Part shown: positions 1-9,140 of the stretch, piece after piece
Numbering within the stretch: position 1 is the first letter of the stretch
Layout: each line of letters opens with the position of its first letter
Assembly: GCF_003063415.1 (NCBI RefSeq)
Contig: NZ_NESK01000020.1
Coordinates: 1-64,000 of the forward strand
Length of the DNA stretch: 64,000 nucleotides
Reading direction: 5' to 3'
DNA from: Limnohabitans sp. 2KL-17
GTDB lineage: Bacteria; Pseudomonadota; Gammaproteobacteria; Burkholderiales; Burkholderiaceae_C
Translations under genes and position numbers: made by a program
Notes under the pieces: generated by a model
Databases searched by the model: none
Seen by the model: only the letters and a program-made list of their open reading frames with translations
What the model was told of the DNA's origin: nothing

Positions 1-280
1 GGTGGGCCACATGGCGCAGGTGATGGTGCGGGGGCTGGAGAAAGTCGATCAGATGTTTGTGCTGACGATGACCGCCTATAACCTCACGCGCATGCGCACC
101 TTGGGGCAAATCCGTCAGCAGGGGGCGTGAGGGGCAGAAAAAGCCCCGAAATGGGCTTACAAGTGGGCCAAGGCGAACAAAAAACGAAGGGAATATCAGA
201 ATGCGAAAGGAAAATCAAAAAAATCAAAACCATGCGGGGCGAAATTGCGCTCGCGAATGGGGTATTTCAGCAGCCTGTTA
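1..280 (+). mobile_element. 3' end of an IS5-type insertion sequence, left part outside the window
   Basis: The first 130 bases encode the C-terminus of a DDE transposase. About 130 bases of non-coding sequence follow and end in a motif around 262-280 (core TTTCAGCAGCCTG) that resembles IS5-type terminal inverted repeats from memory. Immediately afterwards the reading frame of a Bug receptor resumes in mid-protein, so the element boundary is placed near 280. A weak hairpin (AAGCCC at 141-146, GGGCTT at 153-158) lies just after the transposase stop. The left end, target duplication and exact IS family cannot be seen here. Confidence 0.6.
2..130 (+). CDS. Transposase, C-terminal fragment (open at the window edge)
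   Basis: The frame is open from the first bases to a TGA at 128-130 and gives 42 residues ending in AYNLTRMRTLGQIRQQ. The pattern 'KV..MF.LTM.AYNL.RMR.L' is typical of the last helix of IS5/IS1182-like DDE transposases, which cut and join the element's ends. The 5' part lies outside the window, so integrity cannot be judged. The next gene downstream is interrupted, which fits an insertion event. Confidence 0.6.
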   Translation: MGHMAQVMVRGLEKVDQMFVLTMTAYNLTRMRTLGQIRQQGA

Positions 281-607
281 AGGGCCTTGGCCGTCTCTAG
301 CCCCCAGCGCATTGGCCTGCTGCCAGATGTGCCGACGGTGGCCGAAAGCGGCCTGCCCGAGCTGGCGGGCTTTGAAGCAGACCAGTGGTACGGCATCGTT
401 GCACCTGCGGGCACGCCTGCTGCCATCGTGCAAAAACTCAATGCACAAATCAACGCCAGCTTGCGGTCGGCCGAGATCCTCCAGCGGCTGAACACCGAAG
501 GTGCCGTGCCGACCCCCCAGCCACCTGAAGTTTTCGGCGAGCTGATCGCGCGTGAAATCATCCGCTGGAAACCCGTGGTGCAACAAGCTCAGCTCAAACC
601 TGACTGA
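281..607 (+). pseudogene. Bug/TctC-family tripartite tricarboxylate transporter receptor, 3' fragment
   Basis: About 109 residues remain, against roughly 320 for the family. The visible motifs (RALAVSS, LPDVPTVAESGLP, WYGIVAPAGTP) and the 'L...G..P....P..F...I..E..RW' ending are those of the C-terminal lobe of periplasmic Bug receptors, which bind carboxylates for TctAB-type transporters. The N-terminus and signal peptide are missing because the frame runs straight into the insertion-sequence end near 280. No ribosome-binding site or natural start is present, so I call it a disrupted gene. The stop at 605-607 precedes a strong terminator. Confidence 0.75.
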
Positions 608-620
608 TCCTGGCAAGTGC

Positions 621-651
621 AAAAAAATGGCACCCTGGGTGCCATTTTTTT
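621..651. terminator. Bidirectional intrinsic terminator
   Basis: TGGCACC (628-634) pairs with GGTGCCA (638-644). An A-run lies on the left and a seven-T run on the right, so the hairpin can terminate transcription from both sides. It sits between the convergent Bug fragment and the metallo-hydrolase gene. Confidence 0.85.
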
Positions 652-671
652 GAAGAGACGGGACAAGGCAT

Positions 672-1634
672 TCAAGCCATCGGGTTGAATTGATAGCCTT
701 CGCCGGAAGGAGTGATGGTGCCAAACGCCGGAAATGGAAAGTGAAAGCCCCCAGCCACCATCTTCTCTTTGACCAACATGTCGAAGATGCGGCGACGCGA
801 CTGACGCGCCATCTCGGGGTTCATGTCAAACATCACCGCCCAGTCGGGTGCCCGAGCAAACAAGGATGGCACGTTGGTGATGTCTGCAACATACGCAAAA
901 GACTGACCCTGGGATTGCATCTTGAACAAACTGTGCCCCGGGGTGTGACCAAAGGCCGCGATAGAAGTCAAACCCGGCGCCACATCTGTGCCCGGCTCAA
1001 ACTTGACCAACTGATCACCGGACAAATTACCCAAAGCGCGGCGCACGCCTTCAAAAGCACCTCTGATGCTTGGCGGTGCCGCTGAGATGCGCGCTTCATC
1101 GGTCCAAAAAGCATGTTCAACCGTGGGCACATGCACGCGGGCATTGGGGTACACCAAGTCACCGTTTTTAAAACGCAGGCCGTTGATGTGGTCGCCATGA
1201 AAATGGCTCAGGACCACGTGGTTGACGTCCTCGGGCTTGAAGCCTGCAGCCGCCAAATTGCCCAGCAGCTTGCCCGTGGTGGGCGGGCCATTGTCTGCAA
1301 AACCTGTGTCGAACAAATAGCGCTGGTTGCCATTGACGAGCAGAAACGGGGTGTACGGAACATCGATGTAATCGGTCGGCAAGTTTTGCGATGCCAGCAA
1401 TGCCTTGACGTTGTCCAGCGGAACCTTGGGAACAAACTCTTCGCCCAAAGGTCGGCGCACGGCGCCGTCATTGAGCGCAATGATCTCCATGCTGCCCAGC
1501 TTCATGCGCCGAAAACCCGTGGTCGGCAAAGTAGGCAGCCCGAAATTCGGCGCAGATTGCGACCACACAGACGAGAAGGCCAAGGCCGATGTCCCGGCAA
1601 AAGCGGCCCCCATGAATGAACGGCGATTGAGCAT
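672..1634 (-). CDS. Exported metallo-beta-lactamase-fold hydrolase
   Basis: 320 residues. The start at 1634 is chosen over an upstream in-frame start because it has an AGGAG site and opens a signal-like N-terminus (MLNRRSFMG followed by an Ala-rich hydrophobic stretch to about residue 27). The RR with downstream FM is a degenerate twin-arginine motif, so Tat export is possible. The metal site HFHGDH is at residues 144-149, and a later GHTPGH supplies another metal ligand. The fold is that of class B-like hydrolases such as lactonases and glyoxalase II relatives; the substrate is not evident. It stands alone, convergent with the IS-damaged Bug gene. Confidence 0.8.
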   Translation of the reverse strand: MLNRRSFMGAAFAGTSALAFSSVWSQSAPNFGLPTLPTTGFRRMKLGSMEIIALNDGAVRRPLGEEFVPKVPLDNVKALLASQNLPTDYIDVPYTPFLLVNGNQRYLFDTGFADNGPPTTGKLLGNLAAAGFKPEDVNHVVLSHFHGDHINGLRFKNGDLVYPNARVHVPTVEHAFWTDEARISAAPPSIRGAFEGVRRALGNLSGDQLVKFEPGTDVAPGLTSIAAFGHTPGHSLFKMQSQGQSFAYVADITNVPSLFARAPDWAVMFDMNPEMARQSRRRIFDMLVKEKMVAGGFHFPFPAFGTITPSGEGYQFNPMA

Positions 1635-1735
1635 CTGGTGTCTCCTGAATGTCAAAAAAATTACAGCATACCGGCCCTGCAGGCTCCAAGGGTCATCGGC
1701 GAAATACCCGCCCACTGAGCGGGGTTAAAACGGAT

Positions 1736-2731
1736 TCAACGGCCATTGATTGGGTAAGACGGGTCGTTGTAACCCGGCGTAGAGGGGTGCCCAGGCACCA
1801 CCAGACTGTCCACCACCGCTTCGTCTTCGGCGGTGATCTCGACATCCAGCGCTGCAGAATAGTCTTGCCACTGCGCCAGCGTACGAGGACCTGCAACGAC
1901 CGCGCTCACATAGCGATTGGCAAGCACCCACGCCGTGGCGAAATGTGCCAGCGTCACACCTTTGCGTTCACAGTGCTGTTTCAAGGTTTGCGCAATCTGC
2001 AATGACTCTGCCCGAAACTCGGTTTCCATGATGCGTTTGTCAGCTCTGGCAGCCCGAGTGCCCTCCGAGGGCGCTTGACCTGGTGCATATTTTCCAGTCA
2101 GCACGCCGCGCGCAATAGGACTGTAGGGCACCACGCCGAGGCCGTAATGTCCGCAGGCTTCCAGCACTTCCACCTCCGGCATGCGGTTGAGCAGGTTGTA
2201 ATACGGTTGGCACACCACAGGCCCAGGCATGTTCATCTGGCGAGCCATGTTGACCATCTCGGCAATGCGCCAACCCCGGAAATTGGAGACACCCCAATAA
2301 CGGATTTTCCCGTCGCGCAACAAGGCCTCAATGGCACGCAAAGGCTCTTCCAGGCTCATGCCGTTGTAGTCTCGGTGCAGGTAGTAAATGTCGAGGTAAT
2401 CGGTACCCATGCGGCGCAGACTGTCCTCGCAGGCACGCACCATCCAGCTGCGCGAATAACCCTGGTGATTGGGCAAATCTGCCATCGGATTGCCGACCTT
2501 GCTGGCCAGCACCCATCGGTGACGTTGTCCGGTCAGCAATTGCCCAAGAATCTCTTCGGACTTACCCAAGGTGTAAACGTCGGCTGTATCGATGAAATTA
2601 CAGCCCCGGGTCAGCGCATCCGCCAAGATGTCGCGGGCATCTTCGAGAGGGGTCTGGTCACCAAACATCATGGTGCCCAAGCACAAGCGGGAAACCTTCA
2701 ATGAGCTTTTGCCCAGCATGGTGTATTTCAT
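1736..2731 (-). CDS. Aldo/keto reductase
   Basis: 331 residues, a full-length NAD(P)H-dependent (alpha/beta)8-barrel oxidoreductase. The catalytic tetrad is visible as D48, Y53, K78 and H119 (motifs FIDTAD, VY, LASK, YYLH). The Arg-rich C-terminal part (VVAGPRTLAQ) fits the cofactor 2'-phosphate-binding region of the YajO/Tas-like branch. The physiological substrate cannot be read from the sequence. It is co-directional with the hydrolase at 672-1634, about 100 bp away. A terminator at 2811-2845 separates it from acnB. Confidence 0.85.
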   Translation of the reverse strand: MKYTMLGKSSLKVSRLCLGTMMFGDQTPLEDARDILADALTRGCNFIDTADVYTLGKSEEILGQLLTGQRHRWVLASKVGNPMADLPNHQGYSRSWMVRACEDSLRRMGTDYLDIYYLHRDYNGMSLEEPLRAIEALLRDGKIRYWGVSNFRGWRIAEMVNMARQMNMPGPVVCQPYYNLLNRMPEVEVLEACGHYGLGVVPYSPIARGVLTGKYAPGQAPSEGTRAARADKRIMETEFRAESLQIAQTLKQHCERKGVTLAHFATAWVLANRYVSAVVAGPRTLAQWQDYSAALDVEITAEDEAVVDSLVVPGHPSTPGYNDPSYPINGR

Positions 2732-2810
2732 GGTTGCCCTTTAAGACAAAGTGTTGATTTGGCAAGGCTAAGCCAATTGCAAAACCCACGCTGTCACCTG
2801 TGCAGAACAA

Positions 2811-2845
2811 AAAAAGCCCCCAGGCCTTTCGGCGCGGGGGCTTTG
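2811..2845 (-). terminator. Intrinsic terminator of the mdh-acnB transcript
   Basis: On the minus strand AAAGCCCCC (2844-2836) pairs with GGGGGCTTT (2821-2813) and is followed by a run of T. It lies 19 bases past the acnB stop. Confidence 0.85.
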
Positions 2846-2863
2846 GACAGGTTCAAGACCTGA

Positions 2864-5455
2864 TCAGGCGGTCACGCCTTTCGCTTTTTCCACATACTCT
2901 TCGATCTGGTTGAAGTTCAGGTATTTGTAGATGGCTGCACCGTCCTTGTTCACAATGCCCATGGCTTCATGGTATTGGGCGACTGTGGGGATGTGCCCCA
3001 GCTTGGAGGCGATGGCGGCCAACTCGGCCGAGGCCAAGTACACATTGGTGTTCTTGCCCAGACGGTTGGGAAAGTTTCGGGTCGAGGTGGACACCACGGT
3101 CGCACCTTCACGCACTTGCGCCTGATTGCCCATGCACAGTGAACAGCCAGGCATCTCGGTGCGAGCACCTGCTGCACCAAAGTTGGCGTAATGGCCCTCC
3201 TTGATCAACTCACTCTCGTCCATCTTGGTGGGCGGTGCCACCCACAGTTTGACGGGGATGTCGCGGCTACCGCCAAGCAATTTGGCTGCGGCACGAAAGT
3301 GACCGATGTTGGTCATGCACGAACCAATGAAGGCTTCGTCGATCTTGGTGCCGGCCACTTCAGACAGGAACTTGGCATCGTCCGGGTCGTTCGGGCAGCA
3401 CAAGATCGGCTCTTTGATTTCGGCCAGGTCGATCTCGATGACGTGTGCGTACTCAGCATCCTTATCGGCTTCGAGCAGGTTGGGGGCGGCCAACCAGGCT
3501 TCGACTTTTTCGATTCGGCGGGCTAAGGTGCGTGCATCGGCATAACCATCGGCGATCATATTTTTCATGAGCACGATGTTGGACTTAAGATACTCCTGAA
3601 CTGGCTCCTTGTTCAGCTTGATGGTGCAACCTGCAGCAGAGCGTTCGGCAGAGGCGTCGGACAACTCAAACGCTTGTTCGACCTTGAGGTTGGGCAGGCC
3701 TTCGATTTCCAGGATGCGGCCCGAAAATTCGTTGATCTTGCCGGCCTTGGCCACGGTCAACAAACCCTTCTTGATGGCGTACAGCGGAATCGCGTGCACC
3801 AAATCGCGCAATGTCACGCCGGGCTGCATCTCGCCTTTGAAACGCACCAAAACGGATTCAGGCATGTCCAAGGGCATCACGCCTGTGGCTGCACCGAAGG
3901 CCACCAAGCCGGAACCGGCGGGGAAGGAAATTCCGATGGGGAAACGGGTGTGCGAATCACCACCGGTGCCGACGGTGTCGGGCAACAGCAGGCGGTTGAG
4001 CCAAGAGTGGATCACGCCGTCACCAGGACGCAGGGCAACACCGCCACGGTTGCTGATGAAAGCAGGCAATTCGCGGTGGGTTTTCACGTCCACCGACTTG
4101 GGGTATGCGGCTGTGTGGCAGAAAGATTGCATGACCATGTCGGCAGAAAAGCCCAGGCAGGCCAGGTCTTTCAGCTCGTCACGGGTCATGGGGCCAGTGG
4201 TGTCTTGTGAACCCACGGTGGTCATCTTGGGTTCGCAGTAAGTACCGGGGCGAACGCCCTGACCTTCTGGCAAACCAACCGCACGACCAACCATCTTTTG
4301 GGCCAGTGTGAAGCCAGCCTGGGTCACCACCGGCGGGGTGGGCAAACGGAACACTGTGGACGCTGGCAAGCCCAGGAACTCGCGCGCCTTGGCGGTCAGG
4401 CTGCGGCCAATGATGAGGTTGATGCGGCCACCGGCACGGACTTCATCAAACAACACATCGCTCTTGAGTTGGAAAGTGGTCAAGGTTTCGCCGTTACGAA
4501 CGATCTTGCCGTCGTAGGGCAAGACGTCGATCACATCGCCCATCTCCAGTTGGGTCACATCCACTTCAATGGGCAAAGCACCCGAGTCTTCTTGCGTGTT
4601 AAAGAAAATGGGAGCGATCTTGCCGCCCAAAGTCACGCCACCGAAACGCTTGTTGGGCACGAAGGGAATGTCCTGGCCTGTGGCCCAGATCACGCTGTTG
4701 GTGGCCGACTTGCGGCTGGAGCCTGTACCGACCACATCGCCCACGTAGGCGACCAGGTGGCCTTTTTTCTTCAGGTCTTCAACGAACTGCATTGGTCCGC
4801 GCTTGCCATCTTCTTCGGGCTTGAAGGCCGCACCTTCGCGGGTGTTTTTGAGCATCGCCAGATAGTGCAAGGGGATGTCAGGGCGGCTCCAGGCATCTGG
4901 CGCAGGGGACAGGTCATCGGTGTTGGTTTCACCAGGCACCTTGAACACGGTGACGGTGATTTTTTTCTCAACTTCAGGGCGTGCAGTGAACCACTCGGCG
5001 TCGGCCCAGCTTTGCATGACTTCTTTGGCTTTGGCGTTGCCCGCCTTGGCTTTTTCTGCAACGTCGTTGAAGAAGTCGAACATCAACAAAGTTTTCTTCA
5101 GGGCTTGGGCAGACACGCCCGCTACTTCAGCGTCATCCAGCAACTCGATCAGGGGGTGCACGTTGTAGCCGCCGACCATGGTGCCCAGCAACTCGGTGGC
5201 TTTGGCTTTGGAGACCAGGCCGACCTTGATTTCGCCGTGGGCCACTGCGGCCAAAAAAGAGGCTTTGACTTTGGCTGCGTCGTCCACACCGGGCGGAACG
5301 CGGTGGGTCAACAAGTCCATCAGGAAGGCGTCTTCGCCTGCAGGTGGGTTTTTGATCAGCTCGATCAAGTCAGCCACTTGTTTGGCATCCAGCGGCAGGG
5401 GGGGGATACCCAGGGCAGCGCGTTCAGCGGCGTGTTCACGGTAGGCTTTCAACAT
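2864..5455 (-). CDS. acnB: Aconitate hydratase B
   Basis: 863 residues, close to the usual 865. AcnB isomerises citrate to isocitrate through cis-aconitate and, in many bacteria, also hydrates 2-methyl-cis-aconitate. The order is the AcnB one: N-terminal HEAT-like domain, swivel domain ([14 protein letters not shown]), then the Fe-S domains. The three cluster cysteines lie in FIGSCMTN and in GCSLCMGN. The ATG at 5455 follows an AGGAG site and lies 12 bp after the preceding exported-protein gene, so acnB is probably the last gene of an mdh-led operon. Confidence 0.97.
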   Translation of the reverse strand: MLKAYREHAAERAALGIPPLPLDAKQVADLIELIKNPPAGEDAFLMDLLTHRVPPGVDDAAKVKASFLAAVAHGEIKVGLVSKAKATELLGTMVGGYNVHPLIELLDDAEVAGVSAQALKKTLLMFDFFNDVAEKAKAGNAKAKEVMQSWADAEWFTARPEVEKKITVTVFKVPGETNTDDLSPAPDAWSRPDIPLHYLAMLKNTREGAAFKPEEDGKRGPMQFVEDLKKKGHLVAYVGDVVGTGSSRKSATNSVIWATGQDIPFVPNKRFGGVTLGGKIAPIFFNTQEDSGALPIEVDVTQLEMGDVIDVLPYDGKIVRNGETLTTFQLKSDVLFDEVRAGGRINLIIGRSLTAKAREFLGLPASTVFRLPTPPVVTQAGFTLAQKMVGRAVGLPEGQGVRPGTYCEPKMTTVGSQDTTGPMTRDELKDLACLGFSADMVMQSFCHTAAYPKSVDVKTHRELPAFISNRGGVALRPGDGVIHSWLNRLLLPDTVGTGGDSHTRFPIGISFPAGSGLVAFGAATGVMPLDMPESVLVRFKGEMQPGVTLRDLVHAIPLYAIKKGLLTVAKAGKINEFSGRILEIEGLPNLKVEQAFELSDASAERSAAGCTIKLNKEPVQEYLKSNIVLMKNMIADGYADARTLARRIEKVEAWLAAPNLLEADKDAEYAHVIEIDLAEIKEPILCCPNDPDDAKFLSEVAGTKIDEAFIGSCMTNIGHFRAAAKLLGGSRDIPVKLWVAPPTKMDESELIKEGHYANFGAAGARTEMPGCSLCMGNQAQVREGATVVSTSTRNFPNRLGKNTNVYLASAELAAIASKLGHIPTVAQYHEAMGIVNKDGAAIYKYLNFNQIEEYVEKAKGVTA

Positions 5456-5467
5456 GGTTTTCTCCTG

Positions 5468-6016
5468 TCAGTCAAAGTTCAAAAAATACCGCCCCATGCC
5501 TGTCGTATCGATCAGGCTGGGCGGGGGATTGGTTTTCATGTCCTCGGCAAAAGCGACTTGCTCGGCGTTGACGCATTCATCGGCCAGGCGACGGCCTTTG
5601 TTCTGGTCCATCAACATGGACTTGTTGGCCAGTTGCAGCCAAACTGCACCCGCTTTGCGGTCTTCCAGACGGATCGCGCCTGTGGTCGTGGCCACAGGGT
5701 GCATGCGGTAACGGAATCCCTTGCCATGCAAATAAAAATAACCGGGCTGCGAAGCATCTGCCTCCATGCGCACACTCGCGCCCAGCTCGCAGGGCAAGTG
5801 GCCTTTGTGCACGCGATCAGCGATGGCCAGTTCATCCGGGCCCATCTTGGCTTCAGATTCGGCCTTGGGGGCTTCCTGGTTTTTCGCTGTCTTGCCAGTC
5901 TTGGCCGCAGCCGGCTTGGCGTTGGCCTGTGTTGTCTTGGAAGAACGCAGCGGTTCTTGCGCCCAGGCGGGCACAGCCAGACCAGCAAGCATCCAGAAAA
6001 TGATCATCTTTTGCAT
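5468..6016 (-). CDS. Small exported protein of unknown function
   Basis: 182 residues from the ATG at 6016, which has GGAA upstream and opens a clean signal peptide (MQKMIIFWMLAGLAVPAWAQ, cleavage likely after AWA). A Lys/Ala-rich linker follows (about residues 25-55), then a compact domain with KGHLPCELGASV, GYFYLHGKGFRYRM and a late NAEQVAFAEDMK. I do not recognise a named family. Its position between the CoA-ester lyase and acnB, with gaps of 28 and 12 bp, indicates co-transcription with TCA genes. It may be periplasmic. One cysteine in the lyase-like motif and one near the C-terminus could pair. Confidence 0.7.
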   Translation of the reverse strand: MQKMIIFWMLAGLAVPAWAQEPLRSSKTTQANAKPAAAKTGKTAKNQEAPKAESEAKMGPDELAIADRVHKGHLPCELGASVRMEADASQPGYFYLHGKGFRYRMHPVATTTGAIRLEDRKAGAVWLQLANKSMLMDQNKGRRLADECVNAEQVAFAEDMKTNPPPSLIDTTGMGRYFLNFD

Positions 6017-6044
6017 GTTGTTCCGTTCTGTTGAATGGGCTTCA

Positions 6045-7061
6045 TCATGAAACAAGCCGCGCGTTGTTGCCAGCGTCTGTCCAAAATAACTGAATTTCTT
6101 GAGGCAAAGAGCGACCTGTCTGGTGCGCGCGCTCAATCAATTGCCAAAAAAATCGGTAACTCGCACGGTCATGCAACTGACCACCATGGCTGATAGGCGC
6201 CCAGTTGGCCGCCTGCGCGGCCAAAATGATCTCGCTGGCTTGCTCAATTTGCGCTTCGCTGGGGGCCATGGCCTCCAGAATCGGGCGTATCTGGTCGGGG
6301 TGGATGCTCCACATTCGGGTGTAGCCCAGCTCACGTGCCGCCTTGAGGGCAGCCATGCGGATGGCGTCAGGTTTTTTGAATTCGGTGACCACACAGTGCG
6401 ATGGCACTTTGCCATGTGCGTGGCAGGCGCTGGCAATCTCGAGCTTGGCGCGCAGCACCAACGGGTGCGTGAACTGCCCCTCGATGCCCATGCCGTCTGC
6501 CGGTATCGCGCCGCCATGGGCAGAGACAAAATCCATCAGGCCAAAGCTGATTGACTGCACGCTAGGGTGGGCGGCGATGTCAAAGGCACGGTGCACGGCT
6601 GCGGGCGACTCGATCAGCACATGCAGGGGCAGATCAGGGACGCCGGCGGCCAGCAGGGCGGCCTGGGCGCGGTCGACATCGGCCACACTTTCGACTTTGG
6701 GCACCATGATGTGCGTCAAAACCCGGCCGCAACGGCCTGCGATGTAGGCCATGTCGGCTTCAAAACTGGGGTGGTCAACAGGGTGAACGCGCACCGCAAT
6801 GCGCGCACCCGGCCTTGCAGCGGTCGTGCCAAGGGCCAAATCGGTGACCAATACCGCGTGTTCGGCTTCGCCACCGACCGGGGCGCCGTCTTCGCAGTCC
6901 AGGGTGACATCAAAGACACAAGTGCCGAGTTCTTGCGCCATCTCGGCCTGCAGTTGCAGGCTTTTGCGCATCCTCGCTTCGACACCGCTGTAATGGTCAC
7001 ACACTGGCAGCGAGACGCTACCGGCTTGCGCACCCAACAGGACGCTGCGAGGATGACTCAC
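6045..7061 (-). CDS. HpcH/HpaI–CitE superfamily CoA-ester lyase
   Basis: 338 residues. The CitE/malyl-CoA-lyase TIM-barrel features are visible: LDCEDGAP (metal-binding Glu/Asp), AVRVHPVDHP, HIMVPKVES, IESPAAVHRA, SFGLMDFVSAHGG and the C-terminal WSIHPDQI. These enzymes cleave or form 3-hydroxy-acyl-CoA esters such as malyl-, citramalyl- or citryl-CoA using Mg2+. No citrate lyase alpha or gamma subunit lies nearby, so a stand-alone C4/C5 CoA-ester activity is more likely than citrate lyase. It sits 19 bp after mdh and upstream of acnB, so its substrate probably touches malate or acetyl-CoA metabolism. The exact reaction is not decidable here. Confidence 0.85.
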   Translation of the reverse strand: MSHPRSVLLGAQAGSVSLPVCDHYSGVEARMRKSLQLQAEMAQELGTCVFDVTLDCEDGAPVGGEAEHAVLVTDLALGTTAARPGARIAVRVHPVDHPSFEADMAYIAGRCGRVLTHIMVPKVESVADVDRAQAALLAAGVPDLPLHVLIESPAAVHRAFDIAAHPSVQSISFGLMDFVSAHGGAIPADGMGIEGQFTHPLVLRAKLEIASACHAHGKVPSHCVVTEFKKPDAIRMAALKAARELGYTRMWSIHPDQIRPILEAMAPSEAQIEQASEIILAAQAANWAPISHGGQLHDRASYRFFWQLIERAHQTGRSLPQEIQLFWTDAGNNARLVS

Positions 7062-7080
7062 TTTGAAGTCTCTTCCTGAA

Positions 7081-8067
7081 TCAGATCAGGTGAGCGACGC
7101 CAGCTTGCTCGTCGGTCAGTTCTTTCAATGTCTTGTCGATGCAAGCCTGGCTGAACGCATCGATGTCCAGACCCTCAACGACTTTGTATTCGCCGTTTTC
7201 GCAGGTGACTGGGAAACCGAACATGACATCTTTGGGAATGCCGTACCAGCCTTGCGAAGGGATGCCCATGGTGACCCAATTGCCATTGGTGCCCAGGGCC
7301 CAATCGCGCATGTGGTCAATGGCGGCGTTGGCAGCCGAGGCAGCCGAGGACAGGCCACGGGCTTCGATGATGGCCGCGCCGCGCTTGCCGACGGTGGGCA
7401 AAAACACGGTTTCGTTCCAGACCTGGTCATTGATCATGGCCTTGACCGACTCGCCCTTGATGGTGGCGAAACGGTAGTCAGCGTACATGGTGGGCGAGTG
7501 GTTGCCCCAGACGCAAAGTTTTTCGATGTCAGCAACGGCTTTGCCGGTTTTGGCAGCGATCTGCGAAGCAGCACGGTTGTGGTCCAGACGCAGCATGGCG
7601 GTGAAATTACCGGGTTTCAGATCTGGTGCGGCCTTCATGGCGATGTAGGCGTTGGTGTTGGCGGGGTTGCCTACAACCAGCACTTTGACGTTGCGCGAAG
7701 CCACAGCGTTCAGGGCTTTGCCCTGAGCCGTGAAGATGGCCCCGTTGATGGCCAGCAACTCTGCGCGTTCCATGCCGGGGCCGCGTGGGCGCGAACCCAC
7801 CAGCAAGGCGTAGTCAGCGTCTTTGAACGCGGTCATCGGGTCGCCATGGGCTTCCATGCCCACCAACAACGGGAATGCGCAGTCTTCAAGTTCCATCATC
7901 ACGCCCTTGAGCGCTTTTTGAGGACCTTCGACGGGCACTTCGAGCAATTGCAGAATGACGGGCTGGTCTTTGCCAAGCATTTCGCCGGAGGCAATGCGAA
8001 ACAACAATGCGTAACCAATTTGACCTGCTGCGCCGGTAACGGCAACGCGGACGGGCTTTTTGCTCAT
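7081..8067 (-). CDS. mdh: Malate dehydrogenase (NAD-dependent)
   Basis: 328 residues from the ATG at 8067, which has a GGAG site. The longer in-frame extension upstream has no site and an unnatural composition. Motifs: Rossmann [12 protein letters not shown] at residues 11-22, substrate loop [22 protein letters not shown], and the catalytic pair D162 and H190 (LDHNRAA, WGNHSPT). It oxidises malate to oxaloacetate. It is of the cytosolic-MDH-like type used by many betaproteobacteria, not the E. coli type. It heads the operon mdh–lyase–exported protein–acnB. Confidence 0.96.
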   Translation of the reverse strand: MSKKPVRVAVTGAAGQIGYALLFRIASGEMLGKDQPVILQLLEVPVEGPQKALKGVMMELEDCAFPLLVGMEAHGDPMTAFKDADYALLVGSRPRGPGMERAELLAINGAIFTAQGKALNAVASRNVKVLVVGNPANTNAYIAMKAAPDLKPGNFTAMLRLDHNRAASQIAAKTGKAVADIEKLCVWGNHSPTMYADYRFATIKGESVKAMINDQVWNETVFLPTVGKRGAAIIEARGLSSAASAANAAIDHMRDWALGTNGNWVTMGIPSQGWYGIPKDVMFGFPVTCENGEYKVVEGLDIDAFSQACIDKTLKELTDEQAGVAHLI

Positions 8068-8201
8068 GGTAGAAACTCCAGAAGTATTAAAAACAAGGGT
8101 TGCAGTCCTTGGCTGACAACTTGTCAGCAGGTCTGTCCGGCGCACCGGACCAGGCTGCGCGCACACATGCATGGGCACGAAACGCTGGCAAACACTCGGC
8201 G

Positions 8202-8231
8202 AGTGTACCCTCGAAAACCCTGATCCGTCAA
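8202..8231 (-). promoter_or_regulatory. Putative sigma70 promoter for mdh
   Basis: On the minus strand TTGACG (8231-8226), an 18-base spacer and TACACT (8207-8202) precede mdh by about 135 bp. The only palindromic operator in the gap lies immediately upstream of the -35. Assigned by inspection only. Confidence 0.5.
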
Positions 8232-8232
8232 T

Positions 8233-8260
8233 TTGTCTTATGTCTTATATAAGATAAGAT
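8233..8260 (+). promoter_or_regulatory. Putative promoter for the GntR regulator gene
   Basis: TTGTCT (8233-8238), a 16-base spacer and TAAGAT (8255-8260) lie inside the palindrome, about 44 bp before the ATG. Binding there would block transcription of the regulator's own gene. Confidence 0.45.
8236..8259. promoter_or_regulatory. Palindromic GntR-type operator between mdh and gntR
   Basis: The perfect core TCTTATATAAGA (8243-8254) is flanked by further arms, TCTTA at 8236-8240 and TAAGA at 8255-8259, making a nested inverted repeat with one extra base on the left. The A/T-rich shape and two-fold symmetry fit dimeric GntR/HutC regulators. It overlaps the likely gntR promoter and abuts the mdh -35. 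Confidence 0.65.
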
Positions 8261-8303
8261 GTCCCCCCTGACGCGTAACTGACCCGCTCGTCAAACTCAA
8301 CCC

Positions 8304-9089
8304 ATGAACAACACCTCCCCATTGGCCGACAACAGTTTTTCTGCAGCCAACACGCCCGTGCCAACGCCTGCTTTCAGCCCGCTGTACCAGCAAATCAAAA
8401 GCCTGATTCTGCAAAACCTGCAATCCGGTGAATGGAAGCCAGGCGAGTCCATTCCCAGCGAAATGGAGCTGGCTGCACGCTACCGGGTCAGCCAGGGCAC
8501 GGTCAGAAAAGCCATCGACGAGCTGGCCAGCGACCACCTGCTTGTGCGCAGACAGGGCAAAGGCACGTTTGTCGCCACACATGCCGAGCACCATGTCCAG
8601 TACAGATTTCTGAAATTGGTACCGGACAATGGCAATTTGGACAAGGAAGGTCCCGCCCAACGTGACATCGTGGACTGCAAACGTTTGCGTGCCACAGCCG
8701 ACATCGCCCGCACATTGGCATTGAGGACGGGCGATACCGTTTTACAGGTCAGGCGCGTGCTGTCTTTTGCGGGCGTCCCCACTATTTTGGAAGACTTGTG
8801 GTTGCCCGGCGCCCCCTTCAAAGGCTTGACTTCCGAGCGTCTGGCCGGTTACCAAGGCGCCATGTATGCTCTTTTTGAAACTGAATTTGGTGTGCGAATG
8901 GTTCGTGCGGACGAAAAAATCCGCGCCGTGCTACCTGATGAGACCCAAAGCCAATTGCTAAAACTAGCCGCAGGAACCCCTTTGCTGAGTGTGGAGCGCG
9001 TTGCCTATACCTACAACGACACCCCTATGGAGCTCCGGCGCGGCTTGTACCGCACCGAAAGTCACCACTATCACAACGCTTTGAGTTGA
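8304..9089 (+). CDS. GntR-family (HutC-type) transcriptional regulator of the TCA gene block
   Basis: 261 residues. A winged helix-turn-helix occupies about residues 25-95 (PLYQQIKSLIL, GESIPSEMELAARYRVSQGTVRKAIDEL, RRQGKGTFVA). A UTRA ligand domain fills residues 115-255 (ILEDLWLPGAPF, LLSVERVAYTYNDTPMELRRGLYRTE). HutC-type members bind a small metabolite in the UTRA domain, which alters DNA binding. The gene stands between the divergent mdh-acnB operon and sdhCDAB-gltA, next to a palindrome overlapping its own promoter, so it is probably autoregulated and controls TCA genes. The effector is unknown; a TCA acid is a guess. Confidence 0.88.
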   Translation: MNNTSPLADNSFSAANTPVPTPAFSPLYQQIKSLILQNLQSGEWKPGESIPSEMELAARYRVSQGTVRKAIDELASDHLLVRRQGKGTFVATHAEHHVQYRFLKLVPDNGNLDKEGPAQRDIVDCKRLRATADIARTLALRTGDTVLQVRRVLSFAGVPTILEDLWLPGAPFKGLTSERLAGYQGAMYALFETEFGVRMVRADEKIRAVLPDETQSQLLKLAAGTPLLSVERVAYTYNDTPMELRRGLYRTESHHYHNALS

Positions 9090-9140
9090 CCCGACAAGGG
9101 CGATTGAAAAATCTCCCTGCACCCCCCGTGTGCAATGCTC

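Noticed and set aside
4298-6034. 578-codon open frame on the plus strand
   Set aside because: It lies antisense to acnB and the exported-protein gene, both solidly identified; it is His/Gln/Gly-rich with no family features, the usual mirror frame of GC-rich codon bias.
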